Shown: in pieces, positions 11,214 to 22,604 of the stretch | Position numbering within the stretch: the stretch's first letter is position 1 | How the letters are laid out: each line of letters begins with the position of its first letter | Assembly: GCA_003254925.1 (NCBI GenBank) | Contig: QANZ01029362.1 | Coordinates: 121,635-185,634, forward strand | Length of the DNA: 64,000 nucleotides | DNA from: Chamaecrista fasciculata | Lineage: Eukaryota > Streptophyta > Magnoliopsida > Fabales > Fabaceae | Reading direction: 5' to 3' | Position numbers and translations under genes: made by a program | The notes under the pieces: generated by a model | Told to the model about the DNA's origin: nothing | The model's database searches: none | Seen by the model: only the letters and a program-made list of their open reading frames with translations

Positions 11214-11963
11214 CCCAAAGTGAAAACTACAAGATGATACACAATAGTTTTGACTTTCTTGCACATGGATATATCATTTAGGACCTAAATTAAATTTCAT
11301 AAAAACATTCAGGAGCAAAATGTTATTTAATCCAAAGCAAAGTGCTTTGCTTTAAAGTGTGGTCCACATTGTAAAAGCGTGTTCCACCTTGCAAAGCTAT
11401 CCTCAACCATGGTTTTGTTTCGAACAAAATTAGTTTTGCAAATCCATTCATTTACCTCTTCTCTCTCCTTCAGATCGAAATCAAACACTGGTTTTGTTTT
11501 GAACAAAATTGGTTTTGCAAATCCATTTATTTTACACAGAATGTAAAACGCAACAGTAGTAACAACACCACGATTCACCCAACTAGCCAAACAAATCATC
11601 AGCATACAAACGAAACTGAGAAATGAGCAACAAAATCAATGAAACTGTGAGTTTCTTTGTTGGCGCCTCCTTCGTCGTCCGCCACAGGTTAGAGTTTTTT
11701 ATTTCGATCTGAAAGAGAGAAGAGGTAAATGAATGGATTTGCAAAACCAGTTTTGTTCAAAACAAAACCGTGGTTAAGGATGGCTTTGCAAGGTGGAACA
11801 AGCTTTTACAATGTGAACCACAGTTTAGAGCAAAGCTGCTTTGGATTAAATAAAATTTTGCTCCTGAATGTTTTTATGAAATTTAATTTAGGTCCCAGAT
11901 GATATATCCATGTGCAAGAAAGTCAAAACTATTGTGTATCATCTTGTAGTTTTCACTTTTGGT
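11214..11963. repeat. Long inverted-repeat (fold-back) element next to the gap
   Basis: The left arm (11214 to about 11470) is the reverse complement of the right arm (about 11700 to 11963). Each arm is about 250 bp, with outer ends CCCAAAGTGAAAACTAC and GTAGTTTTCACTTTTGG. Frames inside read similarly from both strands because of the symmetry and are not genes. The left boundary is uncertain because it touches the gap. No transposase is visible. Confidence 0.7.
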
Positions 11964-11982
11964 AGCATGGAAGCAAATATGA

Positions 11983-12575
11983 ATGTGCCGCAAGTCACTA
12001 TCGGTTAGGGATGGCAACGGATAGGATATTCGAAAATTTTTCACTATCCGTATCCGTATCCGTTCATTCTTCTCAATATCCGTATCCTATCCTATCCGAT
12101 ATCCGGTATCCGACGGATACCCTAAATATCCAAAATATCCGAAAATAATAGATATAGGATAGGATATCCTAATTAAAAAATCGGATATATCCAATATCCG
12201 ATACCCAATATCCGTTAATTAAAATAAATTAATTAAAAATATAATAAAAAATGTATAAAATATTTATATTATAGGGTATCGGATACCGGATACCCTAACT
12301 ATCCGTTCATTTCGGACGGATACCGGATAGTTGGTTTTTCATTTTTCAATACCCGTACCCTATCCGATATCCGGTATCCGACGGATACTGGATATTTTTT
12401 ACGGATGGATTCGGATGGATATCCTAAATGCGGATCCAAATTGCCATCCCTACTATCGGTGGTAGCGACTTGCAGCACATTTATATTTTGCACACAAGTC
12501 GCTACCACCGGTAGCGACTTGTGTACAAAACATGTTTGCCACAAGTCGCTACAGGTGGTAGCGACTTGTGGCAAA
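11983..12575. repeat. Array of three near-perfect palindromes, the first split by a hAT MITE
   Basis: Palindrome 2 has 15-bp perfect arms (12492-12506 and 12510-12524) with a 3-base loop. Palindrome 3 has 18-bp perfect arms (12535-12552 and 12558-12575) with a 5-base loop. Palindrome 1 has 20-bp arms (11983-12002 and 12461-12480) with three mismatches, split by the hAT MITE at its centre. All share the core CAAGTCGCTACC and its complement. The function is unknown. Transcripts would form adjacent stem-loops. Confidence 0.7.
12006..12452. mobile_element. hAT-type MITE with TATCCG-rich interior
   Basis: Exact 12-bp terminal inverted repeats TAGGGATGGCAA and TTGCCATCCCTA bound a 447-bp non-coding element. 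It is flanked by the perfect 8-bp duplication CTATCGGT (11998-12005 and 12453-12460), as expected for hAT transposition. The inside is built from degenerate copies of TATCCG and its complement in both orientations, with an AT-rich centre. There is no coding capacity. Confidence 0.88.
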
Positions 12576-12964
12576 ATAAAAAAGTACATTTCTGCCGCAA
12601 AACAAAATATATATTAGTAAATATTTTTAAAATAAATATATTTTAGTTAATATTTATTTTTTAAAATATATGAGTCAAATTGGCAGTTAACCATATTCAC
12701 ATGTTTTGGCAATATATAAGAAAGGAAAAATCATTATAATGAGCATCTTGTGTCAATAGTTACCATCACCAAGCTTAAATGCGTTTTTAAATTTTCAAAT
12801 GCTCTGTGTTACTGTTACATTTATTTTTCACAAATTCATAACAATATGCGTGGGTTTTTAATTAAAAAATCTCAAAAAGACCCAAAAACATTGAATATTT
12901 CATTAATACCCATATATCAATTTAACAAAGTCTGAAAAATAATTCTTTTAAGATATATTTTTGC

Positions 12965-13162
12965 TCAATTTTGTATTTGTTCCTTGTACTTCAACAATTT
13001 CTAAGATATATTTTTTGGTTGACATTCTTTATTATTATTTTTTTTTTCTTTTTGTAAATTTCCGATAAAGTTTTAATTCTTCAGATCAAGATAATGGTAC
13101 ATTATTGAAAAAGTTGGCTGACTTAGAAATTGTTGAAGTACAAGGAACAAATACAAAATTGA
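12965..13162. repeat. Perfect 41-bp inverted repeat
   Basis: 12965-13005 is the exact reverse complement of 13122-13162, separated by 116 bases. The right arm lies inside the coding-like segment that ends at 13317. Exact identity over 41 bp suggests a recent template-switch or inverted duplication. Confidence 0.75.
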
Positions 13163-13317
13163 ACGAAAGTTGGAAGCTTTTCATTTCAAAGCCTCCTTCC
13201 TATATTATGAGTAGTGGTACACGAAACGAATCTCTTCAATCCTCACCACGCTTGCCTACTTCAAAAGCCATTTTTATGGTGGAAGCCGAAGAATTAACCA
13301 CAATAAAATCTGATTGA
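13081..13317 (+). pseudogene. Orphan coding-like segment, unrecognised
   Basis: An open stretch ends in TGA at 13315-13317 and follows a pyrimidine-rich tract with an AG at 13083, like a terminal exon. It reads DQDNGTLLKKLADLEIVEVQ onward with a serine-rich middle. I do not recognise the family and see no matching upstream exon. Half of it overlaps the perfect inverted repeat at 13122-13162. It could be an exon fragment moved by a mobile element or chance open sequence. Confidence 0.25.
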
Positions 13318-13843
13318 TTAGCTTGTCATCTTCCGGTAGAAAAACGCATATCAAATTATCATTTCATATATCATAGCATTTGCATGCATATTCTTACTGT
13401 CACTCATGAGAGTATGAGACCACCTTACTTGCCTTTTCATTGATTAATTTCTGTGTTAGTGCCCACACAAACTCAAATCAGAGTTTCTTCTTCTTCTTCA
13501 GATTCAGGGATTTAGCTTCCGCAACGAAGCTCAGAATGGCTGTTTCCCAAATTTCTCGGTGAAACTCGATGAAACTCAATCTGTCTTTCTTGGTTTGCTT
13601 TAAGTGATACGCAATTGCTTTGGGTTTAGTTCGTAGTGTGATATTAACCGAGTACAGATAGATCACTTCGAGTTCGAGTTTTGCGATTGAGAGGTTTGAT
13701 TTGGTTCATTCTGCGGCAAATTACTGATTGTTTGCTAAATTCGTGGAATCGGAAGCATCAATTGGGTGAGATATTAGGGAGGTTTTTGGTGCTTCTTCTT
13801 CTTCTGCATGTTGATTGTGTGATCGTGGAGGTTATAAATTGCC

Positions 13844-15718
13844 ATGTCTGGTGGAACGCCGGTTGGTGGAGGAGGGTTTATGAGGCAGAGACACAGCCAG
13901 GGGTATGCGAGCAGCGGCGATGACCTCGAAGACGATGCATGCTCGAGGCTTCGTCCTTCTTCGCCTCCAATTGCTGGAGAAGAAGGAAGGACGTGGATCG
14001 AGGTTCTGGAGAATTTTCTTTGGCTTGCTTCGGCGACTTTCATCATATACTTCGGTGATCGACATTCCAATTTGATATATCTCTTGTTTCATGACGACCG
14101 AATCAGAAGGTGAGAGACTCACATCTGCTGAGATTTCCTTCTCTATGTTCCTCTAATTGCAATTTTTGTTTGGCATGATAATTTGAACTTTCAATTTTAC
14201 ATATCCACATATATTCTTTTCCTAATGTACTTTGTTTTTGCCTTTTTGGTATTGAATATTCATGACTGAATTACTGGTTCACTGTGCACTAACGTTTTAC
14301 GATAGGTAGCATCTGTAATACTAATCATTTTAAGATCAAGGATAACTGTTACTGGTTAAATTGTTGGAAGACATACTGCAAAAGGTTGAACTAAATGGGA
14401 TTGGAATTTGAGAAATGTTGCCTAATGATGGAAGGCTTATACTTAGCATTAGTAATGGAAGTTCTTGAATATTGATGACTTGCATTTACCACATTGTGAA
14501 ATATGAAAATAGGGGTGGGGGTATATGATTATCCGATATTGATCATGTTGGCATCTCCGAGCATGCTTTCATGTTGCTGAAGGTTTGGGAGATTTTGTCC
14601 TGTTATGCTTGGGAAATTTCTAAAATTAGAATGTTCAGATTATTATATTTGTTGCCTACTGGCTTATTTAAATTCTTGTTCATTGTGTCAATGTTTATAT
14701 GGAATACATCTGTTCGTAGTTGGTATTAATAAGATTAAGCTGATAACAGCTACAGCATGTTATGGGTTATGATTTTGTCTTTGCATACTTGCCTTTTATC
14801 ATTTGACTAAGATTATGACTTACATGTGCTTCCCACCTGTTGGAGAATTAAGGTGTGTGTTTTTTATAGCCAGAAAATTGCTTATACTAGCAGAAAAGGG
14901 GAAATTCTTTTTCAAAAGTATCTAATTGTTTAGTTGAGCAGAAGTATTTTATGCTCCCTACATGCATTCTCTCTTCCTCTCTCTATGATGATGATGATGA
15001 TGAATAAGATGATTATGGTCTCAAATGGTCATGCCTATGTGCAGAGCTCACAATTTGAAATTACAAGGACATTGCAAATGTTTGTTGCTGTAGATTCTGA
15101 GTTGTTCTAATTCTTGACTTAAACCATGGTCACAATATTCATGACCTGCTTACTTTTCTTGCAGACTGCCTTTATATCTTGGGATGTTAGCAATCGGTCT
15201 AAATGCACTGATTTTCATATATACAAGCATCTTGGCATGGAGTGTTAGGAGGTTTGACGAAAAATGGGGACTAAAAAAATGGGAAGTAACGAGTATCACT
15301 GCTTTGCCATTCGTTACTGTATTTGGACTCGTCTCTTTTTGCTTGTAAGAAACTTTATTCTCTTCTGCTTTTATTTTCATTGTACACTCGCTGTATGTTT
15401 ATATACAAACATGTTTTGCTGACTTCTTACCTTCCCCTTACAGGTTCTCCTTCGCATTGTGGCCAATATGGAGTTTCTTGACACTTCCTCTTTTGGTATA
15501 TATATATATATATATATATTTACTGTTTCACATTACCTTTTATGTGTTTTGCTCGTGCTTCCTGCTTGTTTTCTCGCTAGCAAAAGGTGTATCTGTCGTA
15601 GCAACATTTCTTCTCTTTTCTTCTGCAGTTTACACTATTCATGGCGTGCATGGTAATAACCCCTTACCTCATATTTGGGACGTTCCGGCCTCAGTATGAT
15701 GAGCTCCGTACAGATTAA
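13844..15718 (+). CDS. Four-helix membrane protein, TMEM128-like
   Basis: Four exons (13844-14109, 15165-15344, 15444-15495, 15629-15718) join in frame to 195 residues. The N-terminus (1-50) is polar and glycine/serine-rich and begins MSGGTPVGGGGFMRQRHSQG. Hydrophobic segments lie near 51-71, 90-116, 132-152 and 160-185, with a short charged tail ending in RPQYDELRTD. Size and topology match the TMEM128 family of ER-associated four-pass proteins, whose role in plants is not established. I place it there from pattern rather than a search. The first ATG is chosen because the conserved-looking N-terminus begins there. Intron 3 begins directly in a (TA)n run. No neighbour suggests a pathway. Confidence 0.8.
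15496..15520 (+). repeat. (TA)n microsatellite forming the intron 3 donor region
   Basis: The donor GT at 15496-15497 is followed at once by about 11 TA units, so the intron start beyond the GT is simple-sequence repeat. Confidence 0.8.
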
Positions 15719-17267
15719 GCCCCATACTATTGAAGTGAGGAATAATACTAACTTGGATGTATAGTTTCTAACACATATCAATGATTGGTAGCCTTGGTGA
15801 TGTAGATTGAAGTTCTGTCTTTGACTATTGTGATGTATTGCATTTACATGTTATGTTTTCTTTCTTTATTATTTTTTTTTTCAAAATTGGTGATAAAAGT
15901 AAGAGCTTATATTTTGAAATCACATTGCCTAAAAATGATGAAATACCAGCTGTTCTCAGTTTTGCTACAGTCAGAATTGTGAGGAAGAATTTTAGTTCTA
16001 TTCAATAGGTGCCTTCAGTTTATGATATCATAATGGCATAGTTGCATACTTCATTATTGGTTTTGCAGGTCATTCTGGTTGGTGATATACTCATTCCCAC
16101 CCCACCATTTTCTTCTTTTTTTCTTTTCTTTTTAATGTTAATAACTGCATCTTTTAAAAGATGGGAGCTGAATATTATGTCTCTGTTCATTTGGAAATTT
16201 TGTATTATTTAAGCCTTCCATGCTTTCCATCTTGCTTGCAAGTTAGATTTGGTCTAAACCTATTTGGAGTTAGCCCACATGAATTTTTCAGAAGAAACAC
16301 ACCCCAAAAGTATGTCTATAATTGGAGAACGAAAATTCATATGAACTTTACACCTGTTCATGCCATACTATGTGAACTTTTGGGATAATCATATTGGGAA
16401 AGTTAGATCGGTTGAGTCCAACAGAGCAATCATTTGGGAAGCATTGTACGTTACTGCGTTTACGCCTTCTGTAAATTATATGTGCAAATGGTAAAATTAG
16501 ATGCTATTTATTTTCTTCCTAAATCCAAATTTGGTGCCCACTCTCAAGCAGGATTGCGATGCTCCTATTGTTGCACATTTCAAGAGATTTCTGCAGACTC
16601 ATTAACATCTATTAATCCAATAATAAGTGAATTTCCAGTCACAGTTTTTTTCATATGTCTTCATATCCCTTTTGAACTTGATAGTTCTGCCTAGCAATAG
16701 CATCACTGTTGTAGATAACATTCTTTACAACCCACCATATCACAAACTGAGTAACCTGCCAACCTTTGAAATTTGAATCCTACTTATGACCTATAGTAAA
16801 ATCTCTCAAAAAGATTTAATAATAAAAAAAATTACTTTTCATCAAGTTATGTGTGTGTGTGTGTGAAAAACTGAAGGGAATCTGTGACCCACATATAAAT
16901 GTCCTTGGCAAGACCCCACAAAAGACCTCAACCATCTCTTGCCCCCAAAGTTGAGAAAGACATCTTTCAAATCAAACAACATCCTCCTGCTTCACAAAAA
17001 AGAAAAAGTGCCTCCAATCATCATTTTCACATCCTTAGTGCTCATCTGATTTGTTCCTGACATTATTGGTATACACTGAATTCTGAAAGCTTAAAAGGGA
17101 AATCACACTGTTTGAGAATTGAGATAGCAATGCACATTTCAAGAGGAAACAGATCAAACTTAAAAGAGAGGTGTCTTGTATTGTATGAGTCCTGTTATAT
17201 ACTCTGAAAAATCCTGAAAGCAAAAAAGGAAAACCAACATAACTGTTTGAGAAAAACTGTGGGAAAC

Positions 17268-17407
17268 AGATCCGCTACAGTATAAATTATGTGAATTGGC
17301 TTATTTGGACCGTTAATTGAAATGATCTTATACTTGATCATTTTAATGGACTGCCCAGATAAGCTAATTCACATACTTTAATGGATCCTCACTTCAGTGG
17401 ATCTCCT
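17268..17407. repeat. Small MITE-like inverted repeat
   Basis: The two halves (ending near 17335 and starting near 17336) are imperfect reverse complements. They share motifs GTGAATTGGCTTAT / ATAAGCTAATTCAC and GATCCGCT-type ends. A similar structure is at 26245-26389, so this is probably a small MITE family. I could not fix a target duplication. Confidence 0.5.
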
Positions 17408-18084
17408 AAATCTGTGTTGCATTTAATATCAGTATGTTACTATGTTATATCATTGAACACTGATGCAATACATTGATTGAAATGCTGACAGGAACAAATT
17501 AAAAGTATGAATGTGACAAGCTGAGCTATCTGCTGCAATCGTGAATGTCCAAGTTGTTCATCTCACAAATCTCCACTTTGGTGAAGGAAAAGTGTTGAAT
17601 AGACAGTAACGAATGATAAGTTTGTGAGAGAAGCTATAGGATGAGATGGATTTAAGGTGTAGTTGACAGAAAGCACATGGCCATCAGGTAAAGTTTATGT
17701 GAAATGGACAAAATGGGTGTCTCTAGAGAAGCAAGAGGAGTGGTTACCATGTATGATTATTAATGCTGAGGTTAGAAATTTCTAATCAGTATTTAACTAT
17801 TTAACTACTTTTCTTCATCTTCTCTTGTAAATCCAGGGAGAAGCAGCCAAAAAGTTCAGGTATATACATGGCATCACCATGAGCATTTGATTGATTCCTT
17901 TCGGAAAAATACATCATTTAATTGTAAAAATATTGCTCTTTCAAAATTTGCACCTCAAAAAATAAATAAATCGAAAGAAAAAAGTTTTATGAGACATATC
18001 CTACTTTAACTGCAGAATTTTATATTTAATTTAATTGCAGTATAGAGTATGTTTGAAAAAACTGTGGAGTAAAGTGTTGTGCGC

Positions 18085-18123
<39 letters not shown>

Positions 18124-18124
18124 G
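18085..18124 (+). repeat. (AGAA)n microsatellite
   Basis: About ten uninterrupted AGAA units in non-coding DNA. Confidence 0.9.
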
Positions 18125-19525
18125 ATTAAAGAGAGATTAGTGGGTCCAAATCCAATTTAGTTACGTCATGTAATTAATGGAATTATTGGTGCAAATGGGA
18201 ATATGAAAAAGGTGATTAATTTACGTGTGTCTGCTAAATGGTGAAGAAGGTTGAAAGGTTATTTATTTATTTATTATGCTGAATAAGTAGAGTATAGAGT
18301 AGCTAGCTAAAGCCTAAAAGGGCTTAAACAGGTGATTAAGAGTGTCCACCTACAAAACAGATTTGATGTCAAGGATGTCACATGAGGAATAAAAAATACC
18401 CATTCATCTGGAAAAGCATGACACACAACACAAGAATAAGAATATTATATATGAATGTCGAGTCATTTTACATATAAGCATATTAACTTAACTACAATTG
18501 GAGTGAATAATGTATTCAGCTCATTTTGTGCATGGTCATCAAGAAAAGAAACCATGCACGTCATTAACTTCAAAAAATGATTACAGCTTAAATGCTAAAG
18601 TTCCATATATATTAACAACTTGTTTGATCCAAACTAACTTGATTTGAAAATGTCAAGGGCAAGTCTTAGGAGACCCTCAAGAAACATCCGAGAACAAAAC
18701 ATATGAATGATTCTTTGTAAATTGACTCTGATGTTCATGATTCTCTTTGTAAATTGATTCTGATGTTTAAATCAGTAAGAGAAATCTCAAGAATTTAATT
18801 TGAGTAGCATAGTTTCAATATGAGGATTTTATGAGTTTTATATATGGATTTAAAGAGAGGTATTCTCTGGATGTGAGATTATAAGAATATGAGTCTCTAG
18901 AATCGTTAACCATTATTAGTATCTAATTGGGTGGGCAAACTACCCACATTTTGAAATATAATCTGATGGTGAAGGTAAAACTTTTGAGTTATGAGATATT
19001 CTCACTATAATATATATATATATATATATTTCTATATAGAAAGGACTTTAAAGCCTCGATGTAATAGATAAACATTTGAACATCTCTTAAAATATATGCA
19101 GGAAAAAGAAAAAACAAAAGGAAAAGTGCAAAAGCATGTGTGGTATTTTTGTTATGATTAAATATTAATGCAATGAGTATCCGAGTTATTGAGTGAAGCA
19201 CGGAGGTAACTACTCACGCTTCTGAGTTCATTTCTAATCATCTGAGAAAGGATGAGAAAGTGAGAAAGCACTAAGCTTTTCACAATGACCAAATTGTCCA
19301 TAGTATAAAGCTAGAGTTTCAACTTAAAATACTTCTAAATTGCCCACTTTAAAGTTTGATTAGTTAATCTTTATAATTAGAGTAAATTTATAATTTAATC
19401 TCTAACATATATGCAAATTGATTATTTAATCTCTAAAAATTTAATTTATTCACTTCAGTCCTTAAAGATTAACTTGGAATGACAAAAGGACAAATATATT
19501 AGTTTTATGATTTTCGAAAAGTTAA

Positions 19526-19893
19526 GGCTCCGTTTGGTAACATTGCAGGTATGTAAAGGAAAGGGTTTTACAAGGGAAAAATTGTGAGGGAAAGGAAAAG
19601 TAGTTGAGGGGATGTAAAGTAGGTAAAAATTGAAAGTGTTTGGTATAAAAAGGTATGGGAGGGAAAGTAAAATAGATATAGAAAAAAATGACAAAAATGT
19701 CCTTCCCACAACCACCACCAGACCGCCGCCTACCACCGCCGTCCACGGTGGTCGTCGCCGCCGTCCACGGCGGTCCACGGTGGTCGGGGCCGCCGTGCAC
19801 GGTGGTCCACGGTGGTCGGAGCCGCCGTACACGGTGGTCCACGGTGGTCGGAGACGCCGTGCACGGTGGTCCACGGTGGTCGGAGCCGCCGTN
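19526..19893. repeat. Truncated element carrying a GC-rich 32-bp minisatellite, ending at a single N
   Basis: A terminal-repeat-like start GGCTCCGTTTGG at 19526 leads into AT-rich sequence. Four full 32-bp units (19758, 19790, 19822, 19854) and a partial unit follow, based on CCGCCGTGCACGGTGG plus CCACGGTGGTCGGAG. The array is abruptly cut by one N at 19893, after which the sequence is unrelated and AT-rich. The matching right end of the element is missing, so the N probably hides collapsed repeats. Arginine/glycine-rich frames over it on both strands are artefacts of the repeat. Confidence 0.7.
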
Positions 19894-20580
19894 TGTTCAT
19901 ATTTTATAAATAATATGTAGTTTGGTTAAAATAGATGTAGTTCTAGTTTGTCTTTGGATAAAATACACTCTAACCTTACATTTTTAAAAATTAGGCTTCT
20001 TTTTAAAAAAATTTAAATACAAGTTATTTCTCAAATACTCATGCAAATGCTTACTAATTGATTTAATCAAACACAAACATCTTTTGTCTTAAAACATTTC
20101 TTCTAAAATTTATTTAATAATCATTTTATAATAAGGGGAATGACTTTTAAAAGCGCAATAACTATTTTTTTGCAACTTACCCAATCCTTTTCTCATAAGC
20201 TATACCAAGCATGGATACTTAAAATTTTAAGTGTGTGTCGCTGTATCATACATTTATTTATATCTGATAAGACATGTGTCCATATCTGACATTTATACGA
20301 TACATATTTATGAATTTTAAAATATAAAATTAATTTTTTACCGTTATAACATGACAAATAATAGAAAATAATGATTTTAATTTGACCAATAATGTTATTT
20401 GAGATTCAATATTTATTTTAGGCTTAGGTTTAAAGAAATATTGTGTTATATCTTAAGTTATATATTCAAAAACTAATGACTTTAGTTCTCTACCGTCATA
20501 TCGTATTTCAAAATTTATGTATATTAATTAAGATATTTTATGTTTATTTCAAAATAAAAAATACTATTCTAAAAGTAATT

Positions 20581-20629
20581 AGAACTTTTGACTCATTCTC
20601 AAAAAAAAAAAAAAGAGAACTTTTGACTC
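20581..20629 (+). mobile_element. Micro-insertion of LINE-tail type with 14-bp target duplication
   Basis: AGAACTTTTGACTC at 20581-20594 and 20616-20629 encloses a 21-base insert, ATTCTC plus poly(A). The complete LINE at 43655-47417 ends GCTC plus poly(A), so the insert looks like that family's last bases. Confidence 0.6.
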
Positions 20630-20749
20630 CTTAATATTATCTAAATATAATTTGTAAAAACAAAATATTAAACAATCTTACAGAATCAGAGGTGTCAATC
20701 TCCCTAAAATTACATTATCTCAAAAATATGTCTAACATATTATAATCAA

Positions 20750-20890
20750 GATCAAAACCTCAAATTGATTCTAAATGTATGGGATGGATTTTAAATTGGT
20801 CATAAATATTTTATTTATTTCATATTGATGCTGTATATTTTTTTATAAATTCTCAAATTAATCCCTAAAATAGTAAGTGTAGATATACAT
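20750..20890. repeat. Half copy of the 33617-34473 fold-back family
   Basis: The order of phrases (AAATTGGT..., ATTTTATTTATTT, TTTATAAATTCTCAAATTAAT) parallels one terminal arm of the element at 33617-34473. The opposite arm is not present nearby. Confidence 0.35.
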
Positions 20891-21257
20891 TTCCCATCTC
20901 AAATTCGAATACAACAAATCAAAATTTATAAATTGCTTTTTACGGATACTTTTTTATTTAGGTGAAACTATTAATAAATTAGATTAAATCATATATCTAC
21001 AAAGTGGGTCACATTCTCACGGTTAAATAAATTTGAAGTTTTGACCTATAATCAATTTCCTAAAATATTTTCCATAGAAAAATCACAAGTCACAAATGAC
21101 CGAATGGACCTTTGTGGAGTTGAAAAACATGATATATGACTGCTCAATACTCATGCAGTGGGTCAACACATCCTATGAAATCTTTCACATTTATTTTTAA
21201 AACAATTTTGGTGGGCAGTTTTCTGCAGAGGTGGGTCCCTCAATCTTTCAACTATTT

Positions 21258-21775
21258 GCCTATTTGGTTCATGCATTTTTTAAATAGACTATTTGGTCCC
21301 TTAAAAATTAGAAATGTCAACTTGTTAGTCTCTGTAGCCTATCTGGCTATCTCTGTTACCAACATTGATAATCTATCCATTAATTGCACATGTAACACGT
21401 TAAATGTCACATATTTAACTACTTGGGACCACCTATGGTTTGAAATTTGGGAATAATTCAATAATTCAATAAAAGCTTTGTGTGTAATACAAATATTTGG
21501 ATCTAACTCAATTTTAAGCCAATTTAATTGTGTTTGTTGGTCCGGTTCAGTTGATTTAGGTGATTAAGATATCAAAGTGACATTTAACGGTGTCAAGTAA
21601 GCATTTAACGTCTAATAATTGACGATCATGATAAATGAGGGACTAAATAGTTGACAATTATGATAAATGAGATACTAAATAGTTGACAATTATAATAAAT
21701 GAGGGACCAAATATTGTATTTTAAAAATGTAGGGACCAAATAGTTAAAAATGCGAAAAATGAGGAACCAAATAGC
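21258..21775. repeat. Inverted-repeat element with 'tatttggtccct' arms
   Basis: The left arm (GCCTATTTGGTTC, then CTATTTGGTCCC) is mirrored at the right end (GGGACCAAATAG, then GAACCAAATAGC). The interior is non-coding and carries short internal repeats of 'gataaatgagggac'. A MITE or fold-back element is likely. Boundaries are approximate. Confidence 0.5.
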
Positions 21776-22079
21776 AGGTTTCCTCATGAAATATTATATA
21801 GTCAATGAAGAAATGGAAAGGTTAGAAAGAGAGGACACTTCAGTTCTTTATTACATATTTATTATTTAAGGGTGTGGATTTTGAGACTTTACTCTACAAA
21901 TCCCTTCATGGGCACCAAAATAGCTATCTTCCAACCCCAAATTCTGAAATGGTCTTGTTTTCTCCAATGAGCAACCACCAATGTGTCATCATGCCTTCTC
22001 TCCTCCTTTAATGGTTTTTGGTTTTGCTTTTGTCTCTCTTATCTCTCAAAGTTTCACCGTCTCTTCTTTCAACACACTC

Positions 22080-22604
22080 TTGTGCTTGGTAGGTTGTGCC
22101 GTTGGGGTGATGGGCCCTAAACTCCACTGAAGTTTAATGCTGAGAGATGACATGGGGTCTCTTCTCTCTCTCTCTCTCTTACCTCTTTCATTTCAGTGCT
22201 TCATTTTGCCAATTTCATCAAGCTGTCTTGCATTTAGGTTTTGTGGGTCTTCCTTCGATTTCTCGGCCATGGCCTAATGATTTGTGAGATTTCTCTGCGT
22301 GAGTTCTTACAATTGGACATGGATTGCGTCTGTGATGTTCTGTAGTGGTGCTTGTTGAATTAGTGTCTCTTAAGCCGTTCTGTTGTTCGACTAAGAGATC
22401 GAGAAATTTTTCTTTTGTGGGATAAAATTCAAATTTCCCCTTTCGAGATTCCAGCTTTTGATTTTTAAAATAAAAGTGAACTGAAAAAAGTCAGTTATGG
22501 ATTGGGCTCTCTGGAATTTCGTGTTGAGCTGTGTGTGAGAGATAAATCACTTGATTCTGGCGGGACTGTGATATCTTCGTGTGCAAAGAATTGGAGTGCA
22601 GAAA
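22080..22604 (+). promoter_or_regulatory. Promoter and 5' leader of the F-box/kelch gene, with (CT)n
   Basis: A CT-rich region including an uninterrupted (CT) run at about 22162-22180 leads into the first coding exon at 22605. Pyrimidine-rich leaders with CT microsatellites are common in plant 5' UTRs. The transcription start cannot be placed from sequence alone. Confidence 0.35.

Larger units (their letters stand above)
15719..22079. other. Gene-poor 6.4-kb interval between the TMEM128-like and kelch genes
   Basis: I see no convincing gene. The interval contains the 3' flank of the TMEM128-like gene, a short MITE (17268-17407), an (AGAA)n run, a GC-rich minisatellite (19758-19892) in a larger repeat, a micro-insertion (20581-20629), a half fold-back copy (20750-20890) and an inverted-repeat element (21258-21775). 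The short frames in it look like chance. Confidence 0.6.

Noticed and set aside
10834-11266. Reading frames of 120-137 residues spanning the N stretch on both strands
   Set aside because: They consist almost wholly of undetermined residues from the gap and have no real coding content.
12492-12575. CRISPR-like array of short palindromic repeats
   Set aside because: There are only three units, the spacing is irregular, there are no spacers, and the genome is a plant. They are treated as tandem hairpins.
19455-19920. Overlapping frames rich in arginine, glycine and valine on both strands
   Set aside because: They are translations of the 32-bp GC-rich minisatellite. Several frames are open only because the repeat unit lacks stops.
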